A DNA stretch of 36,955 nt from a virus: IMG/VR virus record IMGVR_UViG_3300042560_001089, positions 1 to 36,955 of that record; one strand, written 5' to 3'. The number at the start of each line of letters is the position of its first letter. Position 1 is the first letter of the stretch. Below are positions 14,680 to 20,784 of this stretch, piece by piece. The position numbers and the translations under genes were made by a program. A model generated the notes under the pieces. It ran no database searches, was not told where the DNA came from, and saw only the letters and a list, made by a program, of their open reading frames with translations.

Positions 14680-15367
14680 CTCGTGATCCCCTTTCCGCTA
14701 TCGTTCCAATCCTGTTTTGCCAAGTCGTTCGCCAGCCTCGGGCGGTTCGCATTTCCCCCGCCCCCTTACCGTCCGTCCAATACGCGGCGTACTTCGTTTG
14801 CTCGCGGACGATCTCGGCATCCGAAAGGCCCATTCGCTTGGCGAAGTCGATGTCGATTTCGTCGGCCACCCAATCGCGCGGCAAAGCCATCTTCGGTTCA
14901 CGCTTGCGGGGCGGCGGTGTAACAACAACATCAGATGTCTTGTTATGTTCTGTATTGTTATGTGTTGTAGCCGGAATTTTCCGGTCGTTTCCGGAATTTT
15001 CCGGAACTTCCGGCTCAGGTGCTTCCGGTTCCGGATCGGGCTTAGACTTGCGGTTCTCTTTCCGCTGTGCGTCGTTCCCGTTCTGCCGCTCGCCCCACTT
15101 GGCGATTGATCCGTCTTCCGAAATCAGGTTGCGCGTGGTGAATCCAGAGAGGATCGCGGCGGCTTCCGTTTCCTCGCAATCGAGGCACACGGCCAATTCT
15201 TCCGCCGTCAATGATGATGCGTTACCGCGCGGCTTCGACTGTGCGGCCCGCTCTAAAGCGATTGCCCACGCCGCCAAGACATCCCCAAGGCGCACGCCAG
15301 CGGCCCGCGCTATCAGCTTGAACTTGGGGTCTGAGTGGGTGCCGACGTGCCAGCAAAGCCAATTCAT
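14570..15367 (-). CDS. Lambda O-like replication initiator
   Basis: A 265-aa protein starting at ATG 15367 (ATGA with upstream gene). Residues 1-95 (MNWLCWHVGTHSDPKFKLIA...VRLGDVLAAWAIALERA...LTAEELAVCLDCEETEAAAILSGFTTRNLIS...IAKWGERQ) form a winged-helix pattern typical of phage replication organisers. Residues about 105-155 are a Pro/Glu/Asn/Thr low-complexity linker encoded by the palindromic repeats at 14971-15034. A C-terminal helical part (about 160-235) includes AYWTDGKGAGEMRTARGWRTTWQNRIG, a pattern of replisome organiser C-termini. The initiator should bind the repeats inside its own gene and recruit the next gene's product. Confidence 0.75.
   Translation of the reverse strand: MNWLCWHVGTHSDPKFKLIARAAGVRLGDVLAAWAIALERAAQSKPRGNASSLTAEELAVCLDCEETEAAAILSGFTTRNLISEDGSIAKWGERQNGNDAQRKENRKSKPDPEPEAPEPEVPENSGNDRKIPATTHNNTEHNKTSDVVVTPPPRKREPKMALPRDWVADEIDIDFAKRMGLSDAEIVREQTKYAAYWTDGKGAGEMRTARGWRTTWQNRIGTIAERGSRGGQQHRTTGGNGFAELIRSGAIEDIARGGGGLDEAA
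14939..15034. other. Candidate replication origin inside the O-like gene
   Basis: Two identical 14-bp palindromes CCGGAATTTTCCGG lie at 14971-14984 and 14991-15004, spaced by 20 bp start to start. They are followed by related TTCCGG half sites at 15007-15012, 15023-15028 and 15029-15034. Next to them is an AT-rich tract (14939-14970) with two TTGTTATGT direct repeats. Iterons plus an AT-rich unwinding region inside the initiator gene is the lambda ori arrangement. Confidence 0.7.
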
Positions 15368-15834
15368 GCTGCGACCTCGCGAATCTTCCGATATGCCTGT
15401 GCGTGCTTCACTCGAAACGCCTCCGGGTCTGACTTCATCTTCGCGTAGAGACTCTTCCGTGCTTGGCGGACGATCAAATCTAATGCGAGGCGGTCTAGCT
15501 CCGTCACCGACTTAGGCTGTTGAACTTGCGGCAGTTCTGCGGAGAAGCACTTGCTCACGGCTTGCAGCTTCGACTGGAAGTCGGCATCCGCGATGCGTTC
15601 CTCGATGCGGTTCATTCCGTTGATGACCGACGTATGATCCCGTCCGAACGCCCGCCCGACTTCCGCGTAGGACTTGCCGAATTTCATCCGCATGACCCAC
15701 CAGACGACATGACGGGCGCACGCCGTAGCCGGAATCCTGGACGTGCCCATGATCTGACACACAGGGATTCCGAACTCCCGCGACACGACAGCGGCGATCC
15801 GGTGTTCAAGTGGTAGGTTCCCGTCGAAAGGCAT
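15364..15834 (-). CDS. Stand-alone DnaA domain IV-like DNA-binding protein
   Basis: A 156-aa protein starting at ATG 15834. Residues 10-80 match the layout of DnaA domain IV: IAAVVSREFGIPVCQIMGTSR, then ACARHVVWWVMRMKFGKSYAEVGRAFGRDHTSVINGMNRIEE. The diagnostic RDHT(S/T)V is at 65-70, preceded by a basic residue and the AEVGRAFG helix. The AAA+ ATPase and other DnaA domains are absent, and a different helical tail (residues 95-156) follows. It is coupled (ATGA) to the O-like gene. It probably recognises DnaA boxes and could redirect or compete with host DnaA. Two DnaA-box-like 9-mers lie just upstream. Confidence 0.82.
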   Translation of the reverse strand: MPFDGNLPLEHRIAAVVSREFGIPVCQIMGTSRIPATACARHVVWWVMRMKFGKSYAEVGRAFGRDHTSVINGMNRIEERIADADFQSKLQAVSKCFSAELPQVQQPKSVTELDRLALDLIVRQARKSLYAKMKSDPEAFRVKHAQAYRKIREVAA

Positions 15835-15941
15835 CCGTTATCCCCGTTGTTCACATCAGGTTGCGCTTTGTACTTGACCCATCTTCCGCGTGTCGAATGA
15901 GCGCATCTATGGAAAAGCGACGAAATCGCGCTGTTTGCGAG
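15835..15941. promoter_or_regulatory. Intergenic region with DnaA-box-like sites
   Basis: This 107-bp gap lies upstream of the DnaA-like gene. It holds TTGTTCACA at 15847-15855 (one mismatch to TTWTNCACA). A second box, TTGTCCACA on the - strand (15957-15965, + strand tgtggacaa), lies just inside the end of the DUF1064-like gene. GGGGATAACGG precedes the ATG at 15834. I see no convincing promoter hexamers. Confidence 0.5.
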
Positions 15942-16358
15942 TTATCCCGTGGTTTGTGTGGACAAGTCGGCGTGCTCGTTCTTGATGGAGAACTTGGCTT
16001 TCTTCTCGACCACCCGCTTGATGGGCGCGCACGGCACCCCGTTTATGCAGAACTCGACCGCAGGGAACATCGCCTGAGCGAGCTTCCAGCGGATCGTCCA
16101 AGCCCTCGTCTTTGTCGGGGCCACCTTGTGCTCGTCCCACACTTCCTTCTGCCCCCGGAAATAGGCGAAATCGCATCGAATGCTCGTGATCTTCACCCCG
16201 TTGACCACCAGCGGGACGTTGAGTTGGCGGCGGAGCGTTCGGATCTCCCCCGCGCGTTCTAGGAGCTTCAACTCGCACCACCGCCGATGCTCGGCCTGAC
16301 TGTCGAACGTGATCCCGTCTACCGTCACCCGCTTGTTTCCGTACTTGGGGCGCTTCAT
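15942..16358 (-). CDS. DUF1064-like nuclease
   Basis: A 138-aa protein starting at ATG 16358 (ATGA with the methyltransferase stop). It shows the DUF1064 signature: KYGNKRVTVDGITFDSQAEHRRWCELKLLERAGEIRTLRRQ, then G.KI..I.CDFAYF.....V.DEHK. The E/D/QxK arrangement (FDSQAEHRRW; CDFAYFRGQKEVWDEHK) fits a PD-(D/E)XK-type nuclease fold. Such proteins are common in phage replication blocks and are thought to act on DNA branches or ends. The biochemical activity is inferred from the family. Confidence 0.8.
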   Translation of the reverse strand: MKRPKYGNKRVTVDGITFDSQAEHRRWCELKLLERAGEIRTLRRQLNVPLVVNGVKITSIRCDFAYFRGQKEVWDEHKVAPTKTRAWTIRWKLAQAMFPAVEFCINGVPCAPIKRVVEKKAKFSIKNEHADLSTQTTG

Positions 16359-17147
16359 GCGGCACCGTCCAAGAGGCTCGCTTGAACGGGCTTAGGCGCT
16401 GGCTCGGCAAAGAGGCGGGGCTGCTTGTATGCGTCGTCAATTCGCTTGCAGGCTATGTCGAAGTATTTCGGCTCCAACTCTATGCCGACGAACTTCCGCC
16501 CGAGCTTTGCGCACGCAACACCCGTGGTGCCGCTGCCCATGAAGGGGTCGCAGACCGTGTCGTCGCCGCTTGTGTGTATCGACACGAGCCGCTCGATCAA
16601 CTCGATGGGCTTTTCGTTCGGGTGCAACCGTTCGCGGGGCGGCATTTGCGAGAGAATGTTGGCAACCGTTCCCGCGTCGGGATTCCACCGGATGCGCCCG
16701 CCCGTTTTGTGCGCGACCATCACCATCTCATGCTGCCTGCGATACCGAAGGCCGAGTCGGGGGTTTTTCTTGTCCCAAACCAGCGAATGAAAGAACTGCA
16801 AGCCGCCGCGATCCATGCGCTCTGCGAGCCACGCGAACACGGGGCGAGGCCCCCCCCCCGCCACAAAAGCAACAGCACGCCGACGCCCCTTTGGGGAGCA
16901 ATCGGGCCACTTCCAGAAGCATCCCGTCGACCACGCGCCGCATTGAGTCCGCGTCGTCGTTCGCTATCGGCTTGCTTTCGATCCCACGGTGTTCGTTTAG
17001 GCGCGCGTTAAAGTCGCCGTCATGGTTGGAGTTGCCGTAGGGCGGATCTGTAATGCAGGCATCCACCTTCCCAAGCGTCGGCAGTATCTCTAGGCAATCC
17101 CCCAGGATCAGCCGGGCGTCTCCGATGATTTCCTCTCGGTAGGTCAC
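16355..17147 (-). CDS. DNA methyltransferase, interrupted by a frameshift at a poly-G tract
   Basis: Two overlapping frames encode one protein. The N-terminal frame starts at GTG 17147 (GTGA coupling) and carries ITDPPYGN (DPPY at residues 34-37), the catalytic motif of N6-adenine or N4-cytosine enzymes. At 16859-16850 the coding strand has ten consecutive G residues; with nine, the reading passes directly into the second frame. That frame contains [35 protein letters not shown] and the SAM-binding [33 protein letters not shown], ending at 16355. Motif order (DPPY before the GxG loop) fits the beta class. As written, translation ends at 16728 and lacks the SAM site. The split is a sequencing or assembly error, slippage expression, or phase variation. 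It may protect phage DNA from host restriction. Confidence 0.85.
16850..16859. repeat. Ten-base homopolymer (C on +, G on coding strand)
   Basis: The longest homopolymer I noticed. It sits exactly where the methyltransferase changes reading frame. A tract of nine or twelve would restore a single open frame. Confidence 0.9.
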
Positions 17148-17395
17148 TCCGCCAGCACCTTCTCGACCGTCTGGACCTCGCGACTGATTAGGTCGCTGAT
17201 CTTCAATAGGGCTGCGTCCAAGTCGGAGCCGCGCGCGTGCTTGTATTGGATGCGAACGCCGACAACGCGGCCAACTGCGAAGCCATCGGGGCTTTCACGG
17301 TCCACTGAGACATAGAAACTCGCGCCGGCATCTTCGCGGGGCTTGATCTTGAACGTCTCGCAGACCGTGCGGTTAGGCGGGCGGCGGCGGCTCAT
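17144..17395 (-). CDS. TSCPD-like small protein
   Basis: An 83-aa protein starting at ATG 17395, ATGA-coupled to the 40-aa gene upstream. The sequence [21 protein letters not shown]...[23 protein letters not shown]...[25 protein letters not shown] follows the layout of TSCPD-type domain proteins (basic 'LPnRR.sEtf' start, short beta region, helical C-terminus). These occur alone in alphaproteobacterial phages and fused to ribonucleotide reductases elsewhere. No activity can be assigned. It overlaps the methyltransferase start by 4 nt. Confidence 0.6.
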   Translation of the reverse strand: MSRRRPPNRTVCETFKIKPREDAGASFYVSVDRESPDGFAVGRVVGVRIQYKHARGSDLDAALLKISDLISREVQTVEKVLAE

Positions 17396-17514
17396 AGTGC
17401 GCGAGCCTTCGCCAATACCCATTCACGGCGGCGCTTGACGCGATATCCGGGGGCCGCTGTTCTGTATCTCTGGCGGGCGACTTGCTCGCCGTGGGTCCAG
17501 AAATCAAGCTGCAT
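17392..17514 (-). CDS. Small basic protein, 40 aa
   Basis: ATG at 17514, with GAAGG upstream, inside the last codons of the preceding gene (11-nt overlap). The stop at 17394-17392 overlaps the next ATG (ATGA). The product begins MQLDFWTHGEQVARQRYRTA and continues [20 protein letters not shown]. It is strongly basic and helical. It fills the interval between neighbours exactly. I recognise no family. Confidence 0.62.
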   Translation of the reverse strand: MQLDFWTHGEQVARQRYRTAAPGYRVKRRREWVLAKARAL

Positions 17515-17809
17515 CGGACACCTTCGGGGCTTCGGGTGCGCGCAACCGCATGTAAGCATCTGCGAATGCGTGCTTGGCTTTCAGCTTTTCCACGCGGTCG
17601 CCGCCATCTTCGGCGTCCTGTAGCGCGGCTTTTTCCATGCTCTTGATGAACTGGAAGCCGTCAAAGCCGTCCGCCTTGAACTGCTTGCGAAGCTCTGTCC
17701 AATCCGCGCTAAGGGCTAGTTCGTCTTTCATCAGGTTGGCGACACGGTCACCGTAAGCGGCGTATGCCTGCTCGCTGCCGTTGGAAAAATTATTATTTTC
17801 TTCGCTCAT
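17504..17809 (-). CDS. Hypothetical helical protein, 101 aa
   Basis: Starts at ATG 17809 (ATGA with the upstream gene). It opens with an Asn/Ser-rich stretch (MSEENNNFSNGSEQ) followed by helices: MKDELALSADWTELRKQFKADGFDGFQFIKSMEKAALQDAEDGGDRVEKLKAKHAFADAYMRL. The 'AK.dGFD...l' spacing and YMRL end faintly recall GapR/DUF2312 proteins, which bind overtwisted DNA in Alphaproteobacteria. The resemblance is weak and should be treated as a hypothesis only. Confidence 0.65.
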   Translation of the reverse strand: MSEENNNFSNGSEQAYAAYGDRVANLMKDELALSADWTELRKQFKADGFDGFQFIKSMEKAALQDAEDGGDRVEKLKAKHAFADAYMRLRAPEAPKVSDAA

Positions 17810-18666
17810 GCCGCGTCCTCCATGCAGAAACAGTCAATCCGGTTCTCGTCGGGGAAGTCGAGATTGGTTTGAGCCAGTACCGCCCGTTTCATTTCCGCGT
17901 AGCCGGGTCGGTCTTTGCGAAACCGCGCGCCCATAGGCTTGCTTGTGCGTGCCTCAGCCTCAGCCTCAGCCTCAGCCCACCAATCGGCTAGTTCGGGATT
18001 GGCGCGAATCAAGCCAGCAATCGTCGCCGCAGACTTTAAAAAACACAGGTCGCAGTTACCGGCTGGTGTCGTGCCGTTAATATTTGGCAAGCGAAGGTCA
18101 AAGTTTTGCTTCTGCCAAAACGCGAGAACATCCCGCTTTGTAATGCCCGCCGTTGCGAGCGGAGCGAACGGCTCAACGCCAGCACGGTTTTGATTTCGGA
18201 TGCGGGCCACGCGGGCCGGTTCGTCGGCGCGAAGCCCTAGCGCCTTATCGTATTCCGTCCATCCCAAGCCAAATTTAGCGTACCGTTCGCACGGAAAAAT
18301 CTTAAGTTCGACCGTGCAGAAGCGCGTGACGGGGTTCGGCAGATACCCCTTCTTGTCGTTGACCGCCTTGAACGGCTCACCATTCCGCGCCGCCGTCTCG
18401 TAAGTCACTCGCTCCCAACGGTCCTTGGTTTCTTCGGCGTCCTTGTATTGAAGCCAAACGATATCGACGCCCCACCGCTCGCCGCAATCGCGCACGAAAT
18501 CCAATGTTTGCGGCATCTCTTTGCCGGTGTTCGCAAACGTCACCTTAACGTCATCGGGTAGCGTGCCGCCGTGCGCTTGAAGAATGCGCCAGAGCATGTA
18601 ACCGCTCGTCCTGCCGCCCGAGAACGAGATCAGCGCGGGGCCGTCGATCTTAAATGGATCGTTCAC
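17806..18666 (-). CDS. PAPS-reductase/adenine-nucleotide-alpha-hydrolase family protein
   Basis: A 286-aa protein. GTG 18666 was chosen because GGGAGG precedes it and it overlaps the upstream stop (GTGA). The PP-loop SFSGGRTS (residues 14-21) starts an alpha-hydrolase domain, followed by VTFANTGKEMPQTLDFVRDC and VDIVWLQYKD, typical of PAPS-reductase-like enzymes. Further motifs are PNPVTRFCTVELKIFP and Cys clusters GNCDLCFLKS and IDCFCMED at the end, which could hold a metal or Fe-S centre. Phage members are linked to sulfur transfer or nucleotide modification rather than sulfate assimilation. Substrate is unknown. A GCCTCA hexanucleotide tract encodes Ala-Glu repeats near the C-terminus. Confidence 0.8.
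   Translation of the reverse strand: MNDPFKIDGPALISFSGGRTSGYMLWRILQAHGGTLPDDVKVTFANTGKEMPQTLDFVRDCGERWGVDIVWLQYKDAEETKDRWERVTYETAARNGEPFKAVNDKKGYLPNPVTRFCTVELKIFPCERYAKFGLGWTEYDKALGLRADEPARVARIRNQNRAGVEPFAPLATAGITKRDVLAFWQKQNFDLRLPNINGTTPAGNCDLCFLKSAATIAGLIRANPELADWWAEAEAEAEARTSKPMGARFRKDRPGYAEMKRAVLAQTNLDFPDENRIDCFCMEDAA
17951..17974. repeat. GCCTCA tandem repeat (4 copies)
   Basis: Four perfect 6-bp units inside the PAPS-reductase-like gene, encoding an (Ala-Glu) tract. Each unit is six bases, so changes in copy number would keep the reading frame. It is probably a surface linker that tolerates length change. Confidence 0.85.
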
Positions 18667-19064
18667 GCAGCCTCCCCATTCCCGTACTGCACAACCCCGC
18701 CAAGCGTCCGATCCGCCTCGGGGTTTCTCGACAGCGCAACCGTGTTCGCGAATGCGCGGGAGTAATCGAATGGTCTGCTTGCGGGGTGGTCTTCGTATGT
18801 GATCGGCATATCCACCCACCGCTGGTAATCGTCCCGTCTCGCAAGGCGGTCCATTTCCGCCGCAGATGCCGCGCGTGCAGCTTCGCGCCGCTCCCGCTCG
18901 ATCCGCCGTAACTCTGCTTCCTCGCGGCGGCGCTCGATTTCCTTGGCCGTCATCCGTTCGCGGTTCATCACCATTGAGACGGGTATCTTGAATGCCTTGG
19001 CAACCATCCTGGGACTGTTGCCAGCGGCTAGAGCGGCGTCGATTACTGCGGCGGTTATGGTCAT
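18663..19064 (-). CDS. HTH-like protein with charged coiled coil
   Basis: A 133-aa protein starting at ATG 19064 (ATGA). Residues 1-35 (TITAAVIDAALAAGNSPRMVAKAFKIPVSMVMNRERM) look like a helix-turn-helix. Then comes a long Arg/Glu helix (AKEIERRREEAELRRIERERREAARAAS) and a less regular C-terminus. It could be a small DNA-binding dimer. Its family is unknown. It is GTGA-coupled to the PAPS-reductase-like gene, so both are likely made together. Confidence 0.65.
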   Translation of the reverse strand: MTITAAVIDAALAAGNSPRMVAKAFKIPVSMVMNRERMTAKEIERRREEAELRRIERERREAARAASAAEMDRLARRDDYQRWVDMPITYEDHPASRPFDYSRAFANTVALSRNPEADRTLGGVVQYGNGEAA

Positions 19065-19237
19065 GTCCTCACCTTCGCCAATCGTTCCGCCCTCAATAAC
19101 AGGCTTTCCGACTGTTTCAATATTAGCCCCGCTTCTAGTGCTACATAAGCGGCCCTAATGGAAACCGGCCCGACGCTCGATTCGCGGTCGGATGCCGAGC
19201 CGGTAGCGACCACGGCAAGCGTGGGTGCGCGTGTCAA
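19061..19237 (-). CDS. Small protein, 58 aa
   Basis: The likely start is TTG 19237 (TTGA overlap with the regulator stop, GAGGG upstream); the in-frame extension to 19330 would lie inside the regulator gene. The product (Met)TRAPTLAVVATGSASDRES...IRAAYVALEAGLILKQSESLLLRAERLAKVRT is helical at the C-terminus. No function is recognised. Coupling on both sides supports translation. Confidence 0.55.
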   Translation of the reverse strand: MTRAPTLAVVATGSASDRESSVGPVSIRAAYVALEAGLILKQSESLLLRAERLAKVRT

Positions 19238-19443
19238 GCTGCCCTCGACCGTGCGGGGGTCAGGAAATCTGCGGGAACGGCAACGCGGGCCTTTTTGGCG
19301 ACGGCTGCGACCTGTGCGCGCCATTGCCAAGATATGCCCCGTTCCTGCCAGTTCCAGACCAGATTCGGCGTAACGTCGAGTTTCTCGGCCAAGGCGCGGA
19401 AACCGCCCAATTCATCGATTAGCTTTGCGTGGGTGTGTGCCAT
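19234..19443 (-). CDS. Cro/YdaS-like transcriptional regulator
   Basis: A 69-aa protein starting at ATG 19443. The sequence AKLIDELGGFRALAEKLDVTPNLVWNWQERGISWQWRAQVAAVAKKARVAVPADFL is a compact helix-turn-helix of the type found in Cro, YdaS and 'carph-isopro' regulators; the recognition helix is around TPNLVWNWQER. It is the first gene of the left operon and lies next to the divergent control region, so it probably represses one or both promoters there. No separate CI-like repressor is seen. Confidence 0.82.
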   Translation of the reverse strand: MAHTHAKLIDELGGFRALAEKLDVTPNLVWNWQERGISWQWRAQVAAVAKKARVAVPADFLTPARSRAA

Positions 19444-19451
19444 GTCCAATC

Positions 19452-19479
19452 CCTATCACACAGCGTTTCCGCTTGTCAA
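19452..19479 (-). promoter_or_regulatory. Candidate leftward promoter
   Basis: On the - strand the perfect -35 TTGACA is followed after 16 bp by GATAGG, a poor -10, just before the regulator gene at 19443. The weak -10 may indicate regulated expression or that the true -10 is elsewhere. Confidence 0.5.
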
Positions 19480-19523
19480 ATACATTTCGTGAAAATAATT
19501 TTGGGCGATACGCATTTTATATC

Positions 19524-19551
19524 TTGCATCCCGCACGCGGCGTGATATTGT
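19524..19551 (+). promoter_or_regulatory. Candidate early rightward promoter
   Basis: TTGCAT, 16-bp spacer, TATTGT. Transcription would begin about 35-40 bp before the first gene of the right operon at 19598. It is a reasonable sigma-70-type match; no experimental support is visible. Confidence 0.6.
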
Positions 19552-19597
19552 CTTTCCATACACAGCGGCAACGACGCCGCAAATGGAGGGAAAAAAG

Positions 19598-19780
19598 ATG
19601 GACGCGCTAACGATTCTTTCCGATGAATTCCAAGGGTGGACTTCCGAGAACGATCTTCCCGAAGAAGGTGACGCGCTCGAACTTACGTTTATTCCGACGC
19701 TTACACCGTCGCAGCGTTCGTGGCTTCTCAATTTCATCGACCGTTGGAATGCGGCGCAGACTTTTGCGGAGGCCCGCTGA
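19598..19780 (+). CDS. Early protein, 60 aa
   Basis: ATG 19598 has GGAGGG ideally placed upstream; an in-frame ATG at 19583 lies before that site and is unlikely. The product reads MDALTILSDEFQGWTSENDL, then PEEGDALELTFIPTLTPSQRSWLLNFIDRWNAAQTFAEAR. It is acidic and helical. It is the first gene of the right operon, a position often used for host-takeover or anti-defence proteins. I recognise no family. Confidence 0.72.
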   Translation: MDALTILSDEFQGWTSENDLPEEGDALELTFIPTLTPSQRSWLLNFIDRWNAAQTFAEAR

Positions 19781-19968
19781 TGCGCCCCGCGAAGGAAGTC
19801 TGGACCGAAGCCCACGACATGGCGCTCAAGCGCGGCTTTGGCCCCGTAGAGGCTGCCAAGCACGCCTCGCAAGTCACCCTGAGTTACGCCGACCGCATGG
19901 TGAACGCATCGGTCGAGCGGCACGACGACGACAAGCTCGAACGCAAGCTGTGGGGGAATGGACGATGA
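19780..19968 (+). CDS. Early protein, 62 aa
   Basis: ATG 19780 overlaps the upstream stop (TGATG), with GGAGG in the upstream gene's last codons. It contains VWTEAHDMALKRGFGPVEAAKHASQVTLSYADRMVNASVERH, a helical pattern seen in small phage early proteins. Function unknown. Confidence 0.72.
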   Translation: MRPAKEVWTEAHDMALKRGFGPVEAAKHASQVTLSYADRMVNASVERHDDDKLERKLWGNGR

Positions 19969-20306
19969 GCGAACTCAGCGCAAGCATGATGGTCAACGTT
20001 CCGAACGTCGAACGGCACACGCCGGGGCCGTGGAGATACAACCACGTCCACACGCCGCAAGACCAGTACGGGCATCATTACTTTGAATTCGTCGCCGGTC
20101 GGGGCCACTCGGAAAACGGCTTTTGGCTTTCGGGCATCGTCGCTCCGGCAGATGCCCGCGTGATCGTTTCGGCTCCCGAGCTTTTGGCCGAACTGGAACG
20201 CCTCGTTGAGCGCTGCGACGGCGAAGAAGGCGTCCGCGCTGATGGGTCCAATATCGACACGCGCGCCGCGAACATGCTGCTGGCCCGCATTCGGGGGGAT
20301 CGCTAG
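19965..20306 (+). CDS. Conserved phage early protein, 113 aa
   Basis: ATG 19965 (ATGA). Residues around 20-30 read ERHTPGPWRYNHVHTP, the 'HTPGPW' motif of many short phage proteins. Then come HHYFEFVAGRGHSENGFWLSGIVAPADARVIVSAPELLAELERLVERCDG, in which 'DARVI..APELL..L' is also typical. The function of this widespread group is unknown. The longer ORF to 19623 is in another gene's frame and was not used. Confidence 0.75.
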   Translation: MSELSASMMVNVPNVERHTPGPWRYNHVHTPQDQYGHHYFEFVAGRGHSENGFWLSGIVAPADARVIVSAPELLAELERLVERCDGEEGVRADGSNIDTRAANMLLARIRGDR

Positions 20307-20645
20307 ATGCTCCACGATTACGAAGGCCACCTCGAAATCCCGTTCCGCACCGCCCTTCCCCACGGTGACACGTACACCGAAGTCGAGATCGAGGTGGATT
20401 ACGACTACACGGCACCCTTTCGCGGATCTTGGGACGAACCCCCGCACGGGGGAGAAGTCGAGATCGTGTCCGTGAAGTTCAAGCGCCCGAACGGGACCAA
20501 GTGGCGGAATCTCCCGAAGCGCGCATTCGATTACGTCGCGCTCGCGGATCGTATCTATGACGACCACGAGGATGACGACGGCGGATACGCGGATTACCGA
20601 TACGAGCAGATGCGCGAAGAACGGATGGAGGCGCGCCATGGATAA
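20307..20645 (+). CDS. Acidic early protein, 112 aa
   Basis: ATG 20307 directly follows the upstream TAG. The N-terminal half is beta-rich (HLEIPFRTALPHGDTYTEVEIEVDYDYTAPF), and the C-terminal half holds a run of acidic and aromatic residues (DDHEDDDGGYADYRYEQM). The high negative charge is reminiscent of DNA-mimic proteins, but no family is recognised. Overlaps the next gene by 8 nt. Confidence 0.68.
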   Translation: MLHDYEGHLEIPFRTALPHGDTYTEVEIEVDYDYTAPFRGSWDEPPHGGEVEIVSVKFKRPNGTKWRNLPKRAFDYVALADRIYDDHEDDDGGYADYRYEQMREERMEARHG

Positions 20646-20784
20646 AGACAAGGTGCGCCCCGCCAGTCTCGGCAAGTACGTCGGCCAAGCGGTCTACGAC
20701 GGCATCCGCGTCCTGACGCCCAAAGAGGTTGAGCGCCTGAAGCGTGCTCGCGAGGAATCCGAGAAGAACGGGGGCGGCAAGTGA
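20638..20784 (+). CDS. Small basic early protein, 48 aa
   Basis: ATG 20638 lies inside the end of the upstream gene with GGAGG 5-10 nt before it. The product begins MDKDKVRPASLGKYVGQAVY and continues as a Lys/Arg-rich helix (KEVERLKRAREESEKNGGGK). Function unknown. Confidence 0.66.
   Translation: MDKDKVRPASLGKYVGQAVYDGIRVLTPKEVERLKRAREESEKNGGGK

Larger units (their letters stand above)
19444..19597. promoter_or_regulatory. Divergent control region
   Basis: This 154-bp AT-richer gap separates the left and right operons. A rightward promoter candidate is TTGCAT (19524-19529) and TATTGT (19546-19551), 16 bp apart; GGAGGG lies just before the start at 19598. Leftward, a perfect TTGACA (- strand, + strand tgtcaa at 19474-19479) is followed 16 bp on by GATAGG, a weak -10. 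The sequence GCGGAAACGC between them is a short inverted repeat and possible operator for the adjacent regulator. Confidence 0.65.

Noticed and set aside
14607-15515. A 302-aa + frame opposite the O-like and P-like genes
   Set aside because: It reads antisense through two genes and the origin repeats; composition is shadow-like.
15910-15935. Weak hairpin after the DUF1064-like gene
   Set aside because: The stem has mismatches and the T tract is short, so it was not called a terminator.
19456-19923. - strand frame across the control region
   Set aside because: It would cross the divergent promoters and oppose well-coupled + genes.
19884-20675. A 263-aa - frame opposite early genes
   Set aside because: It is antisense to three coupled genes with ribosome sites; it lacks its own start context.
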